DNA of 64,000 nucleotides from Parabacteroides sp. Its GTDB lineage: Bacteria; Bacteroidota; Bacteroidia; Bacteroidales; Tannerellaceae. Under the pieces are notes generated by a model. The model was not told where the DNA came from. It ran no database searches and saw nothing but the letters and a program-made list of their open reading frames with translations. Made by a program: the position numbers and the translations under genes. The DNA lies in contig DXVO01000023.1 of the NCBI GenBank assembly GCA_019417325.1, forward strand, positions 1 to 64,000. The letters are read 5' to 3'. Below, one piece after another: positions 35,683 to 45,678 of this stretch (within the stretch, counting starts at the first letter, position 1; every line of letters begins with the position of its first letter).

Positions 35683-38600
35683 TTAAAATGTTGCATTTAA
35701 ACCTACACTGTATGTCCTTTGCTGCGGATAATAACCGTTATTTACGTTTGGCATTTCCGGGTCCAGATACTTCAGATGGTCAAATGTCAATAGATTGGTA
35801 CCCGACACATATACTCTTAACCGTTGCAGGCCTGTACATTTAAGTATCCGGGACGGAACAGAATATCCGACTTGTGCATTTTTCAGGCGCAGATATGAAC
35901 CATTGCGTATCCACCACGAACTTGCCCAGGCATTATTGCTATTCCAGTCCACACCCAAGCGGGGATATGCCGCATCTGTATTTTCCGGGGTCCAGGAATT
36001 TTCAAGCAAATAATACGGAGAGTTCCCATTGCCATAGAAAGGTCTCGAGAACTGGGTCTGGTCGTTTGTTCCCGACGCATATGCCCCACTGATAGCGACG
36101 TCTCTCATAGCAGCCCCTTGCCACAGCATACTGATATCGAAGCCATTCCATTCCACATTCATATTCAGGGAGAAGTTCATATCAGGAAGGGAAGAATGCC
36201 CGATAACGACCATATCATTAGAATCTATTTTTCCATCCCCGTTAATATCCTCATACATAATATCTCCCAAACGTTGTGTTCCGCCGGGACCTTCAGGACG
36301 GTTATCCAACTGTTCCTGTGTCTGGTATAAACCGATAGCTTTAAATCCTCGTATTTCGCCGATAGGATGTCCTATCAGACTTTGCCATTCCGGCAAATTT
36401 GAACTTTGCAAACGGGACAATACCTTATTCCTGGCATATGTCAGATAGCCATCCACGTTATAATTTACTTTGTGTATCCGGTTTCGATGCCCCAGCTTCA
36501 ACTCAAATCCCTTTACGGATACCGAACCGGAATTAATGGTTGACGGGAAGTTCCCTCCCAAAGACGGCGGGTATGTAGCAGATACATTTTCCAGAATGTC
36601 ATAAGTATATTTATAGAAAGCATCCAGATCTACACTCAATAATCCGTTCCACATGGTCATTTCGATCCCGCCATTCCAGGTTTGCGTCTTTTCCCAGGTC
36701 AAAGTAGATGAAGGGATGGAGTTCAAGGTATAAAGACCGTAAACGGAAGTATAAGTCTCTCCAATAATATAGGAAGGCGAAGCGGTTAAAGCCATCAAAC
36801 GTTTATATAAAAAAGCGGCTGTATTATCACGCCCCAGCAAACCGACAGAACCTCTGACCTTAAACTTATCGATTTTAGGCAACGCATTCCTAAACCACGC
36901 TTCTTCCGACATCAACCACCCTAAAGAGAGTGAAGGGAAAAAGCCCCAACGGTGCTCTTTGGCAAACTTATACGAACCGTCTGCCCTGAATGCAAACTCC
37001 GCAAGGTATTTTTTTGCATAGGCATAATTAAGACGTCCTACAAAACCCGCCATTGCGGAAGCGGAACTGCTGCCACGTATCGAATTTTCCACATCTTCGA
37101 GCCCCATGCTCAATTCCGCTAAATCCGTCAGTAAATATTTTTTTCGCTGCGCCTGCATATTACCACCGTCATTCTCGGTCTGCTCATACAGGAATAAAGC
37201 ATTGACATCGTGTTTGCCGAATGTATTCGTGTATTCAATAGAAGGGCGAAGCATAAACTTCTGACCGCTTGAAGCGGACTGGAACAGGGAACCGTTGCCT
37301 GTTCCTTCCGCTGTAACGGTATTATACTGGCGTTTTTCTATATCGAAAGTAGCCACTTTATAGGGGGTCAGGAATCCTTTGGTTTCGGTAAAATCCTTGT
37401 CAAAACTCACAAACATCTTTGCCTGCAATCCTTTTATAAAAGGGATGTCATAGGCTAAAGTCATCTGGCTTTCAAAAACACTTTTCTTATTCTGGTTAAA
37501 ACCGCTGCTTTCCAATGCGGCAACCGGATTGAATGTACGGGTACCTCCCTCTCCTCCCCAGGCCGCAGGCAAACCGTTGTAGGTTTCAGGTATAATCGGC
37601 AATGTGCGGGTTGCCATCATGATAGGACTGTTATAGGCATCTGAAGAAATGCTAAATCCCGGAGATTTCTGTTCCTGCATACGTCCTGCCATATTCATCG
37701 ACAATTTCAAATTATTAGAAATCTGCACATCTATATTTGCACGCAAGTTCCAACGTTTGAAGTTCGTATTTTTCACAATACCATCCTGATCCATAAAACC
37801 GCCGCTCACAAAGTATTGTACTTTTTCATTTCCACCTACAGCAGATATATTATGTTGTTGTGTAGCGCCGAAATTCTTAAACGCCAAATCCACCCAGTCC
37901 GTATTTCCAAAAATACCATCCGGATCATAACCGGCTTCCATCTTAGCTATATCATCTTCACTGAAATAAGGATCATGGTTATCCATCTGACGCGCTTTAT
38001 TGTGCCAGCGGGCATAGTCCGGAGCATTCAGGAATTTAGGGAAACGGGTATTGGTCGAAAACGTCAAAGACCCGCTATAGGTAATATTTGCTTTCTGATC
38101 ATTGGACCCTCGTTTGGTTTTAACCAGAATAACCCCATGTGCCGCTCTAACCCCGTAAACAGCCGAAGCTGCCGCATCTTTCAAAATAGTGACACTCTCT
38201 ATATCGTTCGGGTCCATCGTATTGAAAGTACGTTCCACTCCATCAACCAGCAATAACGGAGAAGAATCATTGAACGTACCATAACTGCGGATGGAGATAC
38301 TTGCCTGGTCAGCACCCGGCTGTCCGGAATTCTGAACAGCCGCCAGACCGGGTAATTTACCGACAAGCATATTGGAGACATTGGTCATAGGTACTTTAGT
38401 TAATTCTTTTGCCGATACCTGAGTTACAGAACCTGTTACATGTTCCTTTTTCTGTGTACCGTAGCCCACTACCACCACCTCATCGAGGTCCATGGCTTCA
38501 CTTTCCAGTTTAATGGTCAGGGATAAAGCTTTTGTTATTTTTATCTGCTGGGTAACACAACCTATATACGAAACAGTCAACTGTTCTCCGACAGGCACTT

Positions 38601-38844
38601 TTATCGTAAATTTCCCATCCAGATCGGAACTTGTACCGGTCGATGACGCCTTCGCCCAAATATTCGCTCCGATAATCGGCATATCGGCATCATCCGTTAC
38701 AATACCTGTTACCGTAATAAATGTACCCTGGGGGTTACTGTTTTGTGATAAGGGTGTTTTTTTCTGATTCTGTGCAGCTACATCTTCCAGGGAAACCCCA
38801 CTGCATAAGGTGGCTACAAACAAAAAAAATGCTTTGTATTTCAT
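35683..38844 (-). CDS. SusC/RagA-family TonB-dependent transporter (second pair)
   Basis: A 1053-residue outer-membrane transporter without an STN domain. After the signal peptide a carboxypeptidase-like domain (VTGIVTDDADMPIIGANI) leads to DEVVVVGYGTQKKEHVTGSV, then plug (LLLVDGVERTFNTMDPNDIESVTILKDAA) and barrel, ending VGLNATF. It begins 17 bases after the upstream susD stop codon, so both SusCD pairs are on one transcript. Lack of STN argues against FecR control. It shares only the family features with the other two SusC proteins here, so the pairs may take different glycan fragments. Confidence 0.94.
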   Translation of the reverse strand: MKYKAFFLFVATLCSGVSLEDVAAQNQKKTPLSQNSNPQGTFITVTGIVTDDADMPIIGANIWAKASSTGTSSDLDGKFTIKVPVGEQLTVSYIGCVTQQIKITKALSLTIKLESEAMDLDEVVVVGYGTQKKEHVTGSVTQVSAKELTKVPMTNVSNMLVGKLPGLAAVQNSGQPGADQASISIRSYGTFNDSSPLLLVDGVERTFNTMDPNDIESVTILKDAAASAVYGVRAAHGVILVKTKRGSNDQKANITYSGSLTFSTNTRFPKFLNAPDYARWHNKARQMDNHDPYFSEDDIAKMEAGYDPDGIFGNTDWVDLAFKNFGATQQHNISAVGGNEKVQYFVSGGFMDQDGIVKNTNFKRWNLRANIDVQISNNLKLSMNMAGRMQEQKSPGFSISSDAYNSPIMMATRTLPIIPETYNGLPAAWGGEGGTRTFNPVAALESSGFNQNKKSVFESQMTLAYDIPFIKGLQAKMFVSFDKDFTETKGFLTPYKVATFDIEKRQYNTVTAEGTGNGSLFQSASSGQKFMLRPSIEYTNTFGKHDVNALFLYEQTENDGGNMQAQRKKYLLTDLAELSMGLEDVENSIRGSSSASAMAGFVGRLNYAYAKKYLAEFAFRADGSYKFAKEHRWGFFPSLSLGWLMSEEAWFRNALPKIDKFKVRGSVGLLGRDNTAAFLYKRLMALTASPSYIIGETYTSVYGLYTLNSIPSSTLTWEKTQTWNGGIEMTMWNGLLSVDLDAFYKYTYDILENVSATYPPSLGGNFPSTINSGSVSVKGFELKLGHRNRIHKVNYNVDGYLTYARNKVLSRLQSSNLPEWQSLIGHPIGEIRGFKAIGLYQTQEQLDNRPEGPGGTQRLGDIMYEDINGDGKIDSNDMVVIGHSSLPDMNFSLNMNVEWNGFDISMLWQGAAMRDVAISGAYASGTNDQTQFSRPFYGNGNSPYYLLENSWTPENTDAAYPRLGVDWNSNNAWASSWWIRNGSYLRLKNAQVGYSVPSRILKCTGLQRLRVYVSGTNLLTFDHLKYLDPEMPNVNNGYYPQQRTYSVGLNATF

Positions 38845-38861
38845 AGTCTATAAGTTCTAAA

Positions 38862-40394
38862 TTAATAGCCTGGATTCTGAGTTAGCCCCGGATTTAATGA
38901 GATTTCACTATCCGGTACCGGCAATAAATTATTCTTTTTCAGATCATATCCTTTCGAGAACTTGGTCTGTATCAGTTCACCTTGTCCCCCTATCACTTTA
39001 CAAGGATAAAACTCCGGTCCGGCATTCCAGCGTTTGATATCATCCCAGAATTGTCCTTCCAATGCTAATTCGATACGCCGTTCATGACGCAGAGCCTTAC
39101 GGGCTTCCGCCTGTCCCATTCCACTTTTGAGCAACGGCATCTTCACATCATTTCGTTCGGTACGGATACGGTTTATCAAACCGATGGCACCATCTATATC
39201 GGTATTAGTTTCAATCATCGCTTCCGCACGGCAAAGCAGCACATCTCCATAACGCAGTACCATAAAATCCAGTGGAGACTGACCAGCTACAACCTGCATG
39301 GTTTCTATCGTATATTTACGTATACCAAAACCCACTTTCTGCCCGGTATGATTCTTTATCGCCGTTGGATATAATTGTCCCTGGAACTTAGCTCCGGGAC
39401 GTAAAACAGTAAAATCCAGACGGGGGTCACGATTCTCATACGGGGTATTCTTATCTACGGGAGAACCATCTATCGTTTCATATTCATCCACCAGTAGTTG
39501 AGTCGGAGCTACCGAGTTAGAACCATCTATACCATATTTCAGGTTCTGGGGTTGCCAGCGTCTGTCGAACATACTTCCCTGCGAATATGGCCCATCCATA
39601 AAACATACGGAAAACAATGTTTCAACATTTCCTTCATTTTCATATTGAAACAATCCATGGTAAGAAGGATATAAATCATATTTATTTAATTCGTCTATCT
39701 TATCACAATATTCCAGAACCTTATCCCACTGCAAATTATAAAGATACGCCTTCATTTTCATTCCATAGGCCGAGCCTAAAGTAGTATGACCGTTTGCGGA
39801 GGCATCCTTAGGCAAATACTCGATAGCTTTGTCAAAATCAGCATGTACATGTTTCCAGATTTCATCGGCTGTCGTACGGGTCACCTGCCGGCCTTCCTCC
39901 GGAGTAAGTGTCTTCAAAATAAGAGGTACACCACCATAAGAACGTACCAACAAACTATAAAACAAACCACGTAAAAAATGGACTTCACCTAACATGATCT
40001 CTTTCTCTATAGTATCCATATTAGGTATCCTACCTATATTCTCAAAGAAATAGTTTGCCCGGTAAATCCCTTGATAACAAAATTTCCATCGTTCGGATAC
40101 GATACCTCCCGAACCGGAATAGATAGACCCGTCGCCTACCTGCATATGCTGTCCTTCCCAGTATGCCCACTGGTAAGCATTCGGCGTGCAGGCATCTTCA
40201 CCCCCTCCGTAGCCATAGATATAATCGTTGCGGAGTACACTGTAAATACCATTCAAAGCAAGTGTTGCATCTTCCGGGGTTGTCCAGAAAGTTTCTTCGG
40301 TTATTTTGTCATCCGGACGAATATCCAGATAGCTCTCGCAAGAGCAGAAAAACAATATTGGGATAAAAAACAGGATGGCTGTTATTTTTTTCAT
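38862..40394 (-). CDS. SusD/RagB-family lipoprotein (first pair)
   Basis: A 510-residue SusD homologue. The signal segment ILFFIPILFFCSC makes Cys about residue 19 the likely anchor. SusD motifs include VHFLRGLFYSLLVRSYGGVPLIL and, near the C-terminus, RRIELALEGQFWDDIKRW, where the usual H before the aromatic is replaced by Q. It ends LNPGLTQNPGY. It starts 28 bases after its SusC partner. Confidence 0.94.
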   Translation of the reverse strand: MKKITAILFFIPILFFCSCESYLDIRPDDKITEETFWTTPEDATLALNGIYSVLRNDYIYGYGGGEDACTPNAYQWAYWEGQHMQVGDGSIYSGSGGIVSERWKFCYQGIYRANYFFENIGRIPNMDTIEKEIMLGEVHFLRGLFYSLLVRSYGGVPLILKTLTPEEGRQVTRTTADEIWKHVHADFDKAIEYLPKDASANGHTTLGSAYGMKMKAYLYNLQWDKVLEYCDKIDELNKYDLYPSYHGLFQYENEGNVETLFSVCFMDGPYSQGSMFDRRWQPQNLKYGIDGSNSVAPTQLLVDEYETIDGSPVDKNTPYENRDPRLDFTVLRPGAKFQGQLYPTAIKNHTGQKVGFGIRKYTIETMQVVAGQSPLDFMVLRYGDVLLCRAEAMIETNTDIDGAIGLINRIRTERNDVKMPLLKSGMGQAEARKALRHERRIELALEGQFWDDIKRWNAGPEFYPCKVIGGQGELIQTKFSKGYDLKKNNLLPVPDSEISLNPGLTQNPGY

Positions 40395-40422
40395 ATCTCG
40401 TGATTATTAGAAAAGTTCAACA

Positions 40423-43400
40423 TTAGAAAGAAAGATTCAAACCGATTGAAAACACACGGGGAATCGGATAGTGGTTATATCCGTCGGAGAAAGTATCCCG
40501 TTCTGGGTCGAATCCCTCGTACTTGTTGCTTACAATGGTAAATACATCCGTAGCATTCAGGTAGACATAACATTTCTGCAAGAAAATCTTATTGGCAACC
40601 TCTGTAGGTAAAGTATATCCTACCTGGATATTCTTCAGTTTCAGCCACGACATATTACATGCCCAGAAAGAAGATTGCTGCCTGTTCCAGGTATCGTTCA
40701 CTTTAATCTGTGGCAATTCGTCCGACGGGTTCTCTTTTGTCCACGCATTCCGCCATCTCTTGGTAATGGTACCTCCTGAAATACCCAGAGGTTCAGTCCA
40801 TGCATTCTGGTAGTACCCGTGGACTCCGGCAATACCTGAAAACTGGAAGCTTAGGTCAAAATCTTTCCAGGCTACATTACCGTTGATGCCATAAGTGAAT
40901 TTAGGGATCGTATTTCCCATATCCTGTTTATCCTTATAATCCAGTTTACCATCGCCGTTTACATCCTTATATTTAATATCTCCTGCAACAGGAACGTAGC
41001 CGTTACTATGCATATGTTGTTTGGCTTCGTCATCACTTTGATAAATTCCTTCCTGAATAAAACCATACAATGTTTTATAAGAATACCCTTCACGAATCAG
41101 ATAAAGTTGGTCGGGAGATTTCCCCCCCCTGAACTTGGTCACTTTATTATTCAGATAAGTAAGGTTGGCACCGATACTATAGCTGAAATCGGAAGCAGGA
41201 ATACGGTCTTGCCAGTTCACATTTATTTCGACACCACGGTTCAACATCTCTCCTACGTTTTCGAACGGAGCAGTCAGTCCACCCAATACGGTTGGTATCG
41301 GCAACTGCACAATAATATCGGATGTTCTTCTTTCAAAATAATCAGCCTCTATATTCAGACGGTTTTTCAGAAAACCCAAATCCAAACCGATATCTGTAGT
41401 TGTCGTGGTTTCCCAAGTAATATTCTGGTCTACCAAACCAGTAATAGCCGCACCGGGAGCCAGAGTATTTTTAAAGTTATAGCTGTTTGCATAATCCTGG
41501 GTAATTACAGTCAGATACGGGAAATAGTCGCTGTTGCTTCCCGAACCTATATTCTGGTTTCCTAACTTACCCCAAGAAGCACGGACTTTCAGGTTATCGA
41601 AGATATTCAGTTTTTTGATGAAAGGTTCTTCCCCCAAACGCCATCCTAAAGAGAATGAAGGGAAATAGCCCCAACGGTTTCCCTTGGCAAAACGGGAAGA
41701 GGCATCTGCTCTCAGATTCACTTCCGCCAGATATTTCCCCATCAGGGCATAGTTGACACGTCCGAAATAGGAAAGCATACGCCAAAGATACTTATTACCA
41801 GTCGTAGTCGGATTCTTTGTTCCTGAATTTATCTGGTGTATATCCCCTTTCGAAGGATCGGTTTTCTGTGCCGTCGTTACCCGTTTAGTCATGGATTCCT
41901 GCTGGAAACCTATTACTGCCGAAATATCATGTATTTCATTAAACGTCTTATCGAAATTCATATTGGCAAAGAATGTAGAATAAAATTCGTCCGAAACGCC
42001 GCGATACACATACAAAGTAGACGGATAATCCAGAGGTTTGGTCTTATTGGAACCATCGAGGTCGGTATAACAATAATGCGTCTCGTTATATTTATCGTTA
42101 TTGTTATTATTATACTGTCCGCTGTATTGTGCAGTCAGGCTCAATCCTTTCATAAAGTCGATAGTTGCATACACATTCCCTTTCATGAAAGTATTAATGA
42201 ACTGGCTCTGTCCGTTATACAAATCGGGGAACGGGTTACGGGTATCCACAATCGGCTGCCCGGCTTTGTCGCCCGAAAGATAAAGCGCCTGCGTACCACC
42301 GAATGTCTTTCCATCCTGCAGATAAGGCGTCGAAAACGGATGACCGTTTGCCATCATGTAAATAACACGGTTGATGCCATCATAAGGCCGAGTTGTAATC
42401 TTGCGCATAATACGCGCTCTACCGCCGATTTTCAGCCAATCGTTTACTTTTGCTTCGGTATTAATAGTCAGGTTATAGCGTTCCGAGTTCGTGTTTTTAA
42501 TAATACCATCATTGTTGAGGTAGCCTAAAGAAATGTAACTGTGTGATTTTTTGCCACCAATCGTGGCTGATAAGTTGTGTTGGGTAGTGAAGGAGGTGCG
42601 GAAAACTTCGTCAAAATAATTTGTACTCGGATATTTATAAGGGTCATTTCCATTGCGGAACGATTCTATTACTTCATTGGGAAAAAGCGGGTTGCTGCCG
42701 CTATTAACAAATGCGGAGTTCCATAACTCCATGTATTCCGGGCTATCGGATATAATATCATAACGGCGTCCTAGTTGTTGCATGCCGAAATAGCCGGTAT
42801 AATTCACACTGACTTTATCGCCTGAACCTTTCTTTGTTTCTACTAATATAACCCCATTCGCAGCACGGGAACCGTAAATTGCGGCAGAAGCGGCATCTTT
42901 CAATACGGTAATGGAAGCAATATCATTTGGGGCAAGTTCTGCCATACGGCCTTCCACTCCATCAATCAATACCAATGGGTCCGAATTATTCAATGTGCCG
43001 TAACCGCGAATACGTATCGTAGCCCCATCCGAGCCCGGTGAACCGGAATTCTGGCTTACCCATACGCCGGTCGCTTTACCGGACAAAGCCTGCGACGGAT
43101 CGGTAATCGGTCTGTTTTCCAGCTCCTGGCCATACTTTACAGTCGACACGGAACCGGTCAGGTTTGCTTTCTTCTGCGTACCATAACCTACCACAACCAC
43201 CTCATCCAGTTTCTGTGTATCTTCCTTTAATGTAATATGAAAGACATTCTTATTGTGAGATACTTTTACATCCTGTTCCAGAAAACCGATGTAAGAAACG
43301 ATTAGGAGAGCACCTTCCGGTACATTGTCGAGGGTGAATTTCCCATCCACATCCGTAACCGTTCCATTCGTGGTTCCTTTTACCAAAATATTTGCTCCGA

Positions 43401-43566
43401 TTACAGGGAGCCCGGTATCGTCAATCACCGTACCTGTTATTTGTTTTGTTTTTTGTGAGACGACAGGAGTCCCAAGGTTAACTTTCGGGAGAGACACTTC
43501 CGATGCCTCAGAAGGAGCCGTTCCCCCTAAAAAAGCAACAAAAGTTGCCATAAAAAGCTGTTTCAT
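40423..43566 (-). CDS. SusC/RagA-family TonB-dependent transporter (first pair)
   Basis: A 1047-residue outer-membrane transporter and first gene of the seven-gene locus. The N-terminal signal (MKQLFMATFVAFLGGTAPSEA) is followed by the carboxypeptidase-like domain (ITGTVIDDTGLPVIGANI), the TonB-box region DEVVVVGYGTQKKANLTGSV and the plug (LVLIDGVEGRMAELAPNDIASITVLKDAA). The barrel ends SIGLNLSF. No STN domain. The promoter must lie within 43567-43740, but no exact TAnnTTTG was found there; no regulator gene is adjacent. Confidence 0.95.
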   Translation of the reverse strand: MKQLFMATFVAFLGGTAPSEASEVSLPKVNLGTPVVSQKTKQITGTVIDDTGLPVIGANILVKGTTNGTVTDVDGKFTLDNVPEGALLIVSYIGFLEQDVKVSHNKNVFHITLKEDTQKLDEVVVVGYGTQKKANLTGSVSTVKYGQELENRPITDPSQALSGKATGVWVSQNSGSPGSDGATIRIRGYGTLNNSDPLVLIDGVEGRMAELAPNDIASITVLKDAASAAIYGSRAANGVILVETKKGSGDKVSVNYTGYFGMQQLGRRYDIISDSPEYMELWNSAFVNSGSNPLFPNEVIESFRNGNDPYKYPSTNYFDEVFRTSFTTQHNLSATIGGKKSHSYISLGYLNNDGIIKNTNSERYNLTINTEAKVNDWLKIGGRARIMRKITTRPYDGINRVIYMMANGHPFSTPYLQDGKTFGGTQALYLSGDKAGQPIVDTRNPFPDLYNGQSQFINTFMKGNVYATIDFMKGLSLTAQYSGQYNNNNNDKYNETHYCYTDLDGSNKTKPLDYPSTLYVYRGVSDEFYSTFFANMNFDKTFNEIHDISAVIGFQQESMTKRVTTAQKTDPSKGDIHQINSGTKNPTTTGNKYLWRMLSYFGRVNYALMGKYLAEVNLRADASSRFAKGNRWGYFPSFSLGWRLGEEPFIKKLNIFDNLKVRASWGKLGNQNIGSGSNSDYFPYLTVITQDYANSYNFKNTLAPGAAITGLVDQNITWETTTTTDIGLDLGFLKNRLNIEADYFERRTSDIIVQLPIPTVLGGLTAPFENVGEMLNRGVEINVNWQDRIPASDFSYSIGANLTYLNNKVTKFRGGKSPDQLYLIREGYSYKTLYGFIQEGIYQSDDEAKQHMHSNGYVPVAGDIKYKDVNGDGKLDYKDKQDMGNTIPKFTYGINGNVAWKDFDLSFQFSGIAGVHGYYQNAWTEPLGISGGTITKRWRNAWTKENPSDELPQIKVNDTWNRQQSSFWACNMSWLKLKNIQVGYTLPTEVANKIFLQKCYVYLNATDVFTIVSNKYEGFDPERDTFSDGYNHYPIPRVFSIGLNLSF

Positions 43567-43774
43567 AGGTTAATATTATTAGAGTTAGCATTAAATCCAA
43601 GTTATATATTTTTCACATTTTGTTTCCAAAATACTTTATTATATACCAACGAGAAAATAAAACTACTTAGTCAAAACCTATGTTTTAACACTATAAATTA
43701 ATAATTCTCCAAATAGCTCCCGCAATTATATCGTTTTTGGATTATTTAATTGGAAAGAATTAAAAAAGATACAA

Positions 43775-43813
43775 AAAAACGGGAGACAGCTACCAGCTAT
43801 GTCTCCCGTTTTT
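43775..43813. terminator. Bidirectional intrinsic terminator
   Basis: The arms 43775-43788 and 43800-43813 pair perfectly over 14 bp (core CGGGAGACA/TGTCTCCCG) around an 11-base loop, flanked by A and T runs on both sides. It lies 44 bases past the stop of the 209-residue membrane protein gene and upstream of the tandem SusCD locus, insulating one from the other. Confidence 0.9.
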
Positions 43814-43857
43814 AAATAAACTACATAAAACACTTAAAAGAACAAACTTCCTATATT

Positions 43858-44487
43858 TTAGAATGCTATACCAAGGCGTACACCCCAGTTGTTTAAACCA
43901 TCCACATTATAACTCAGGACACTGCCTTTATTTGTTGCATAGTTGTAATACAGAGCAATATGTGCACCTATTTTCTTATCAGGAGTGAAATACATGTTCA
44001 TACCAATTTCAGGTGCCACATAAAATCCCCAGTTACGATCGTACATTTTCAGTACGTTCATGTAAGTAGACATTTCACTATAACTTGCACCCAACTGCAA
44101 ACCCACATAGGGCTGGAACTGGTTTTCCGGAGAAACATTATAACGGAAGGCTGCACCAAAAGGCAACTGGAAAATAGAATGTTGCTGGTCTGAAGTAACC
44201 ACCGATGTGCTGCTTACCGGAATCGTCTGGCGATCGATATACTTATTATTTGTATGATAGGAAATAAACGCACCTACGGAGAAATTAGGTATAATATAAT
44301 AGCCGGCTTCTCCATGGGCACCCCAGCCGCTTGTACGGTCGGCAAAACTCTGCCCGAAAGGAGAATTGATTTGCCAGTCGATATTAAAATACATATTCTT
44401 TACAACCTGGGCGCCAGCCAGTGATGGAATCGCTAAACAGGCAATAAGTAAAGCGATTAATTTTATTGATTTATTTATCTTTTTCAT
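43858..44487 (-). CDS. Outer-membrane beta-barrel protein (PorT/OmpX-like fold)
   Basis: A 209-residue protein with a Sec signal (ending SLAGAQ). The mature part alternates hydrophobic and polar residues in eight likely strands (SVGAFISYH, GAAFRYNV, PYVGLQLGASY, GFYVAPEIGMNMYF, IGAHIALYYNYA) and ends with the barrel signature VRLGIAF. It fits the small outer-membrane beta-barrel class; function is unknown. It lies 64 bases after the DUF4136 lipoprotein gene on the same strand, so they are probably cotranscribed. Confidence 0.82.
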   Translation of the reverse strand: MKKINKSIKLIALLIACLAIPSLAGAQVVKNMYFNIDWQINSPFGQSFADRTSGWGAHGEAGYYIIPNFSVGAFISYHTNNKYIDRQTIPVSSTSVVTSDQQHSIFQLPFGAAFRYNVSPENQFQPYVGLQLGASYSEMSTYMNVLKMYDRNWGFYVAPEIGMNMYFTPDKKIGAHIALYYNYATNKGSVLSYNVDGLNNWGVRLGIAF

Positions 44488-44551
44488 AAGAACCTAAATT
44501 TATAATCAAAACGGATACCCGTTTCTAAATGATTCATTAATTCTCGCTTAA

Positions 44552-45190
44552 TTATTTAACGATGTAAGGGGATTGAACAAACGCCTGTTCGATAGCACGC
44601 ATGGAGAGCTGGTTGTTTACTTTATCGGAACCAGACAGCAGACCGGTCATATAAGCAGTCCATAATACCGGAAGCTTAGCATCTGCAGCAGGGATCGGAG
44701 TCTGTAAATCTACCATTTCGACCAATAGTGAACCAACACTATAGCTGTATACAACAGGATATGGATAATACCATCCGTTCCAGCCACCCCAGTAGTTAGA
44801 CCACCATCTGTATCCGGGGTATCCCCACCACCAGTAGGAGTTGTCATAATAATTAGTGAAATAATTTACATTTTTCACAAAAGAGACCTGTAAGCCCAGT
44901 TCGGCAATCGACTTATCGGTTGTACGGGTATAACCACGTGCCTCCATCGCTTTGACCAGTGTGGATACGATAGGTTGTGCATCTGCTCCGGTCCAAAATT
45001 CCGGCTTTTCATTAGTTCCAATGACCATCACACTATCAGGAACATAAAAGGCAGTGAACGAATTAAAATTGGCGTCTTTGTTGTAGTCTGTAAACACAAC
45101 GAAATCATCGCTTAGTTTTGACATGTCCGGATCTTTCTGACAGGATGCCAATAAAAGAACCAACAAGAAAAATGGAAGAATCTTTTTCAT
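44552..45190 (-). CDS. DUF4136-type lipoprotein with aromatic-rich segment
   Basis: A 212-residue lipoprotein starting at the ATG at 45190 (MKKILPFFLLVLLLASC, lipidated Cys at 17); the frame extends three codons upstream only through a TTG. The general layout, FTDYNKDANFNSFTAFYVPD, then AMEARGYTRT..AELGLQVSF, matches DUF4136 proteins. A segment of about 30 residues (about 118-147) is dominated by Trp, Tyr and Gly (YWWWGYPGYRWW). No enzymatic motif is seen. It diverges from the fimbrillin gene, and the candidate invertible segment at 45417-45609 lies in its upstream region with a -7 element pointing towards it. Confidence 0.8.
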   Translation of the reverse strand: MKKILPFFLLVLLLASCQKDPDMSKLSDDFVVFTDYNKDANFNSFTAFYVPDSVMVIGTNEKPEFWTGADAQPIVSTLVKAMEARGYTRTTDKSIAELGLQVSFVKNVNYFTNYYDNSYWWWGYPGYRWWSNYWGGWNGWYYPYPVVYSYSVGSLLVEMVDLQTPIPAADAKLPVLWTAYMTGLLSGSDKVNNQLSMRAIEQAFVQSPYIVK

Positions 45191-45416
45191 CTCATTCAAC
45201 GTTTAAAACAGTTTATACTATTATTTGTGCTTATATATAAGTTACTATTTAAACAATATGAACTAAAAAAGGTTTGCTTAGCTTTCCTTACGAATATGTT
45301 AATTAACTTGTTTGAAGATTTTGAAACGGGCATAAACAATCGTTAAATGCCGAAGAGGAGATTATAAGGGATATAAAAAAAGGTGAGGATGGATTTTTAC
45401 TAAATAAGAAAATTTA

Positions 45417-45609
45417 GTTCTGTAAAGACTATGTTAAACGGAACAAATATAGAAATATATTATTAGATATTAATACCATAACTCTTTGATTATTAAAACT
45501 TATTATGCACAGAAAACCCTTGAAATCGTGAGGATTTATGAATCTCAACAACTTTCACGGCATGAAATCTATTAAGATATCCTAATTTTTAACATAGTCT
45601 TTACAGAAC
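45417..45609. repeat. Candidate invertible promoter segment: 22-bp perfect inverted repeats
   Basis: Positions 45417-45438 and 45588-45609 are perfect complements over 22 bp (core CTGTAAAGACTATG / CATAGTCTTTACAG) around 149 bp. Length, AT-rich content and placement between divergent surface-protein genes match the invertible promoters (invertons) known from Bacteroides and Parabacteroides. No target-site duplication flanks it, which argues against a MITE. No recombinase gene is in this window; the known invertases can act at a distance. Confidence 0.65.
45444..45451 (-). promoter_or_regulatory. -7 promoter element inside the candidate invertible segment
   Basis: TATATTTG on the minus strand is an exact TAnnTTTG; the -33 position at 19-base spacing reads ATTA, a poor match. 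In this orientation it reads towards the DUF4136 and barrel genes; inversion would point it at the fimbrillin gene. Confidence 0.5.
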
Positions 45610-45678
45610 ATACAATTATTTCTTTTTGAATGAAAGCATTTAATAATAAATAGTTATCAGGAATGAATCAGATACGTC

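Noticed and set aside
41836..42528. Open frame of 230 codons on the plus strand inside a susC gene
   Set aside because: Shadow of the antisense strand of a well-supported transporter gene; no family similarity.
45417..45609. MITE with terminal inverted repeats
   Set aside because: No target-site duplication flanks the repeats, and position and promoter content fit an inverton better; not fully excluded without copy-number data.
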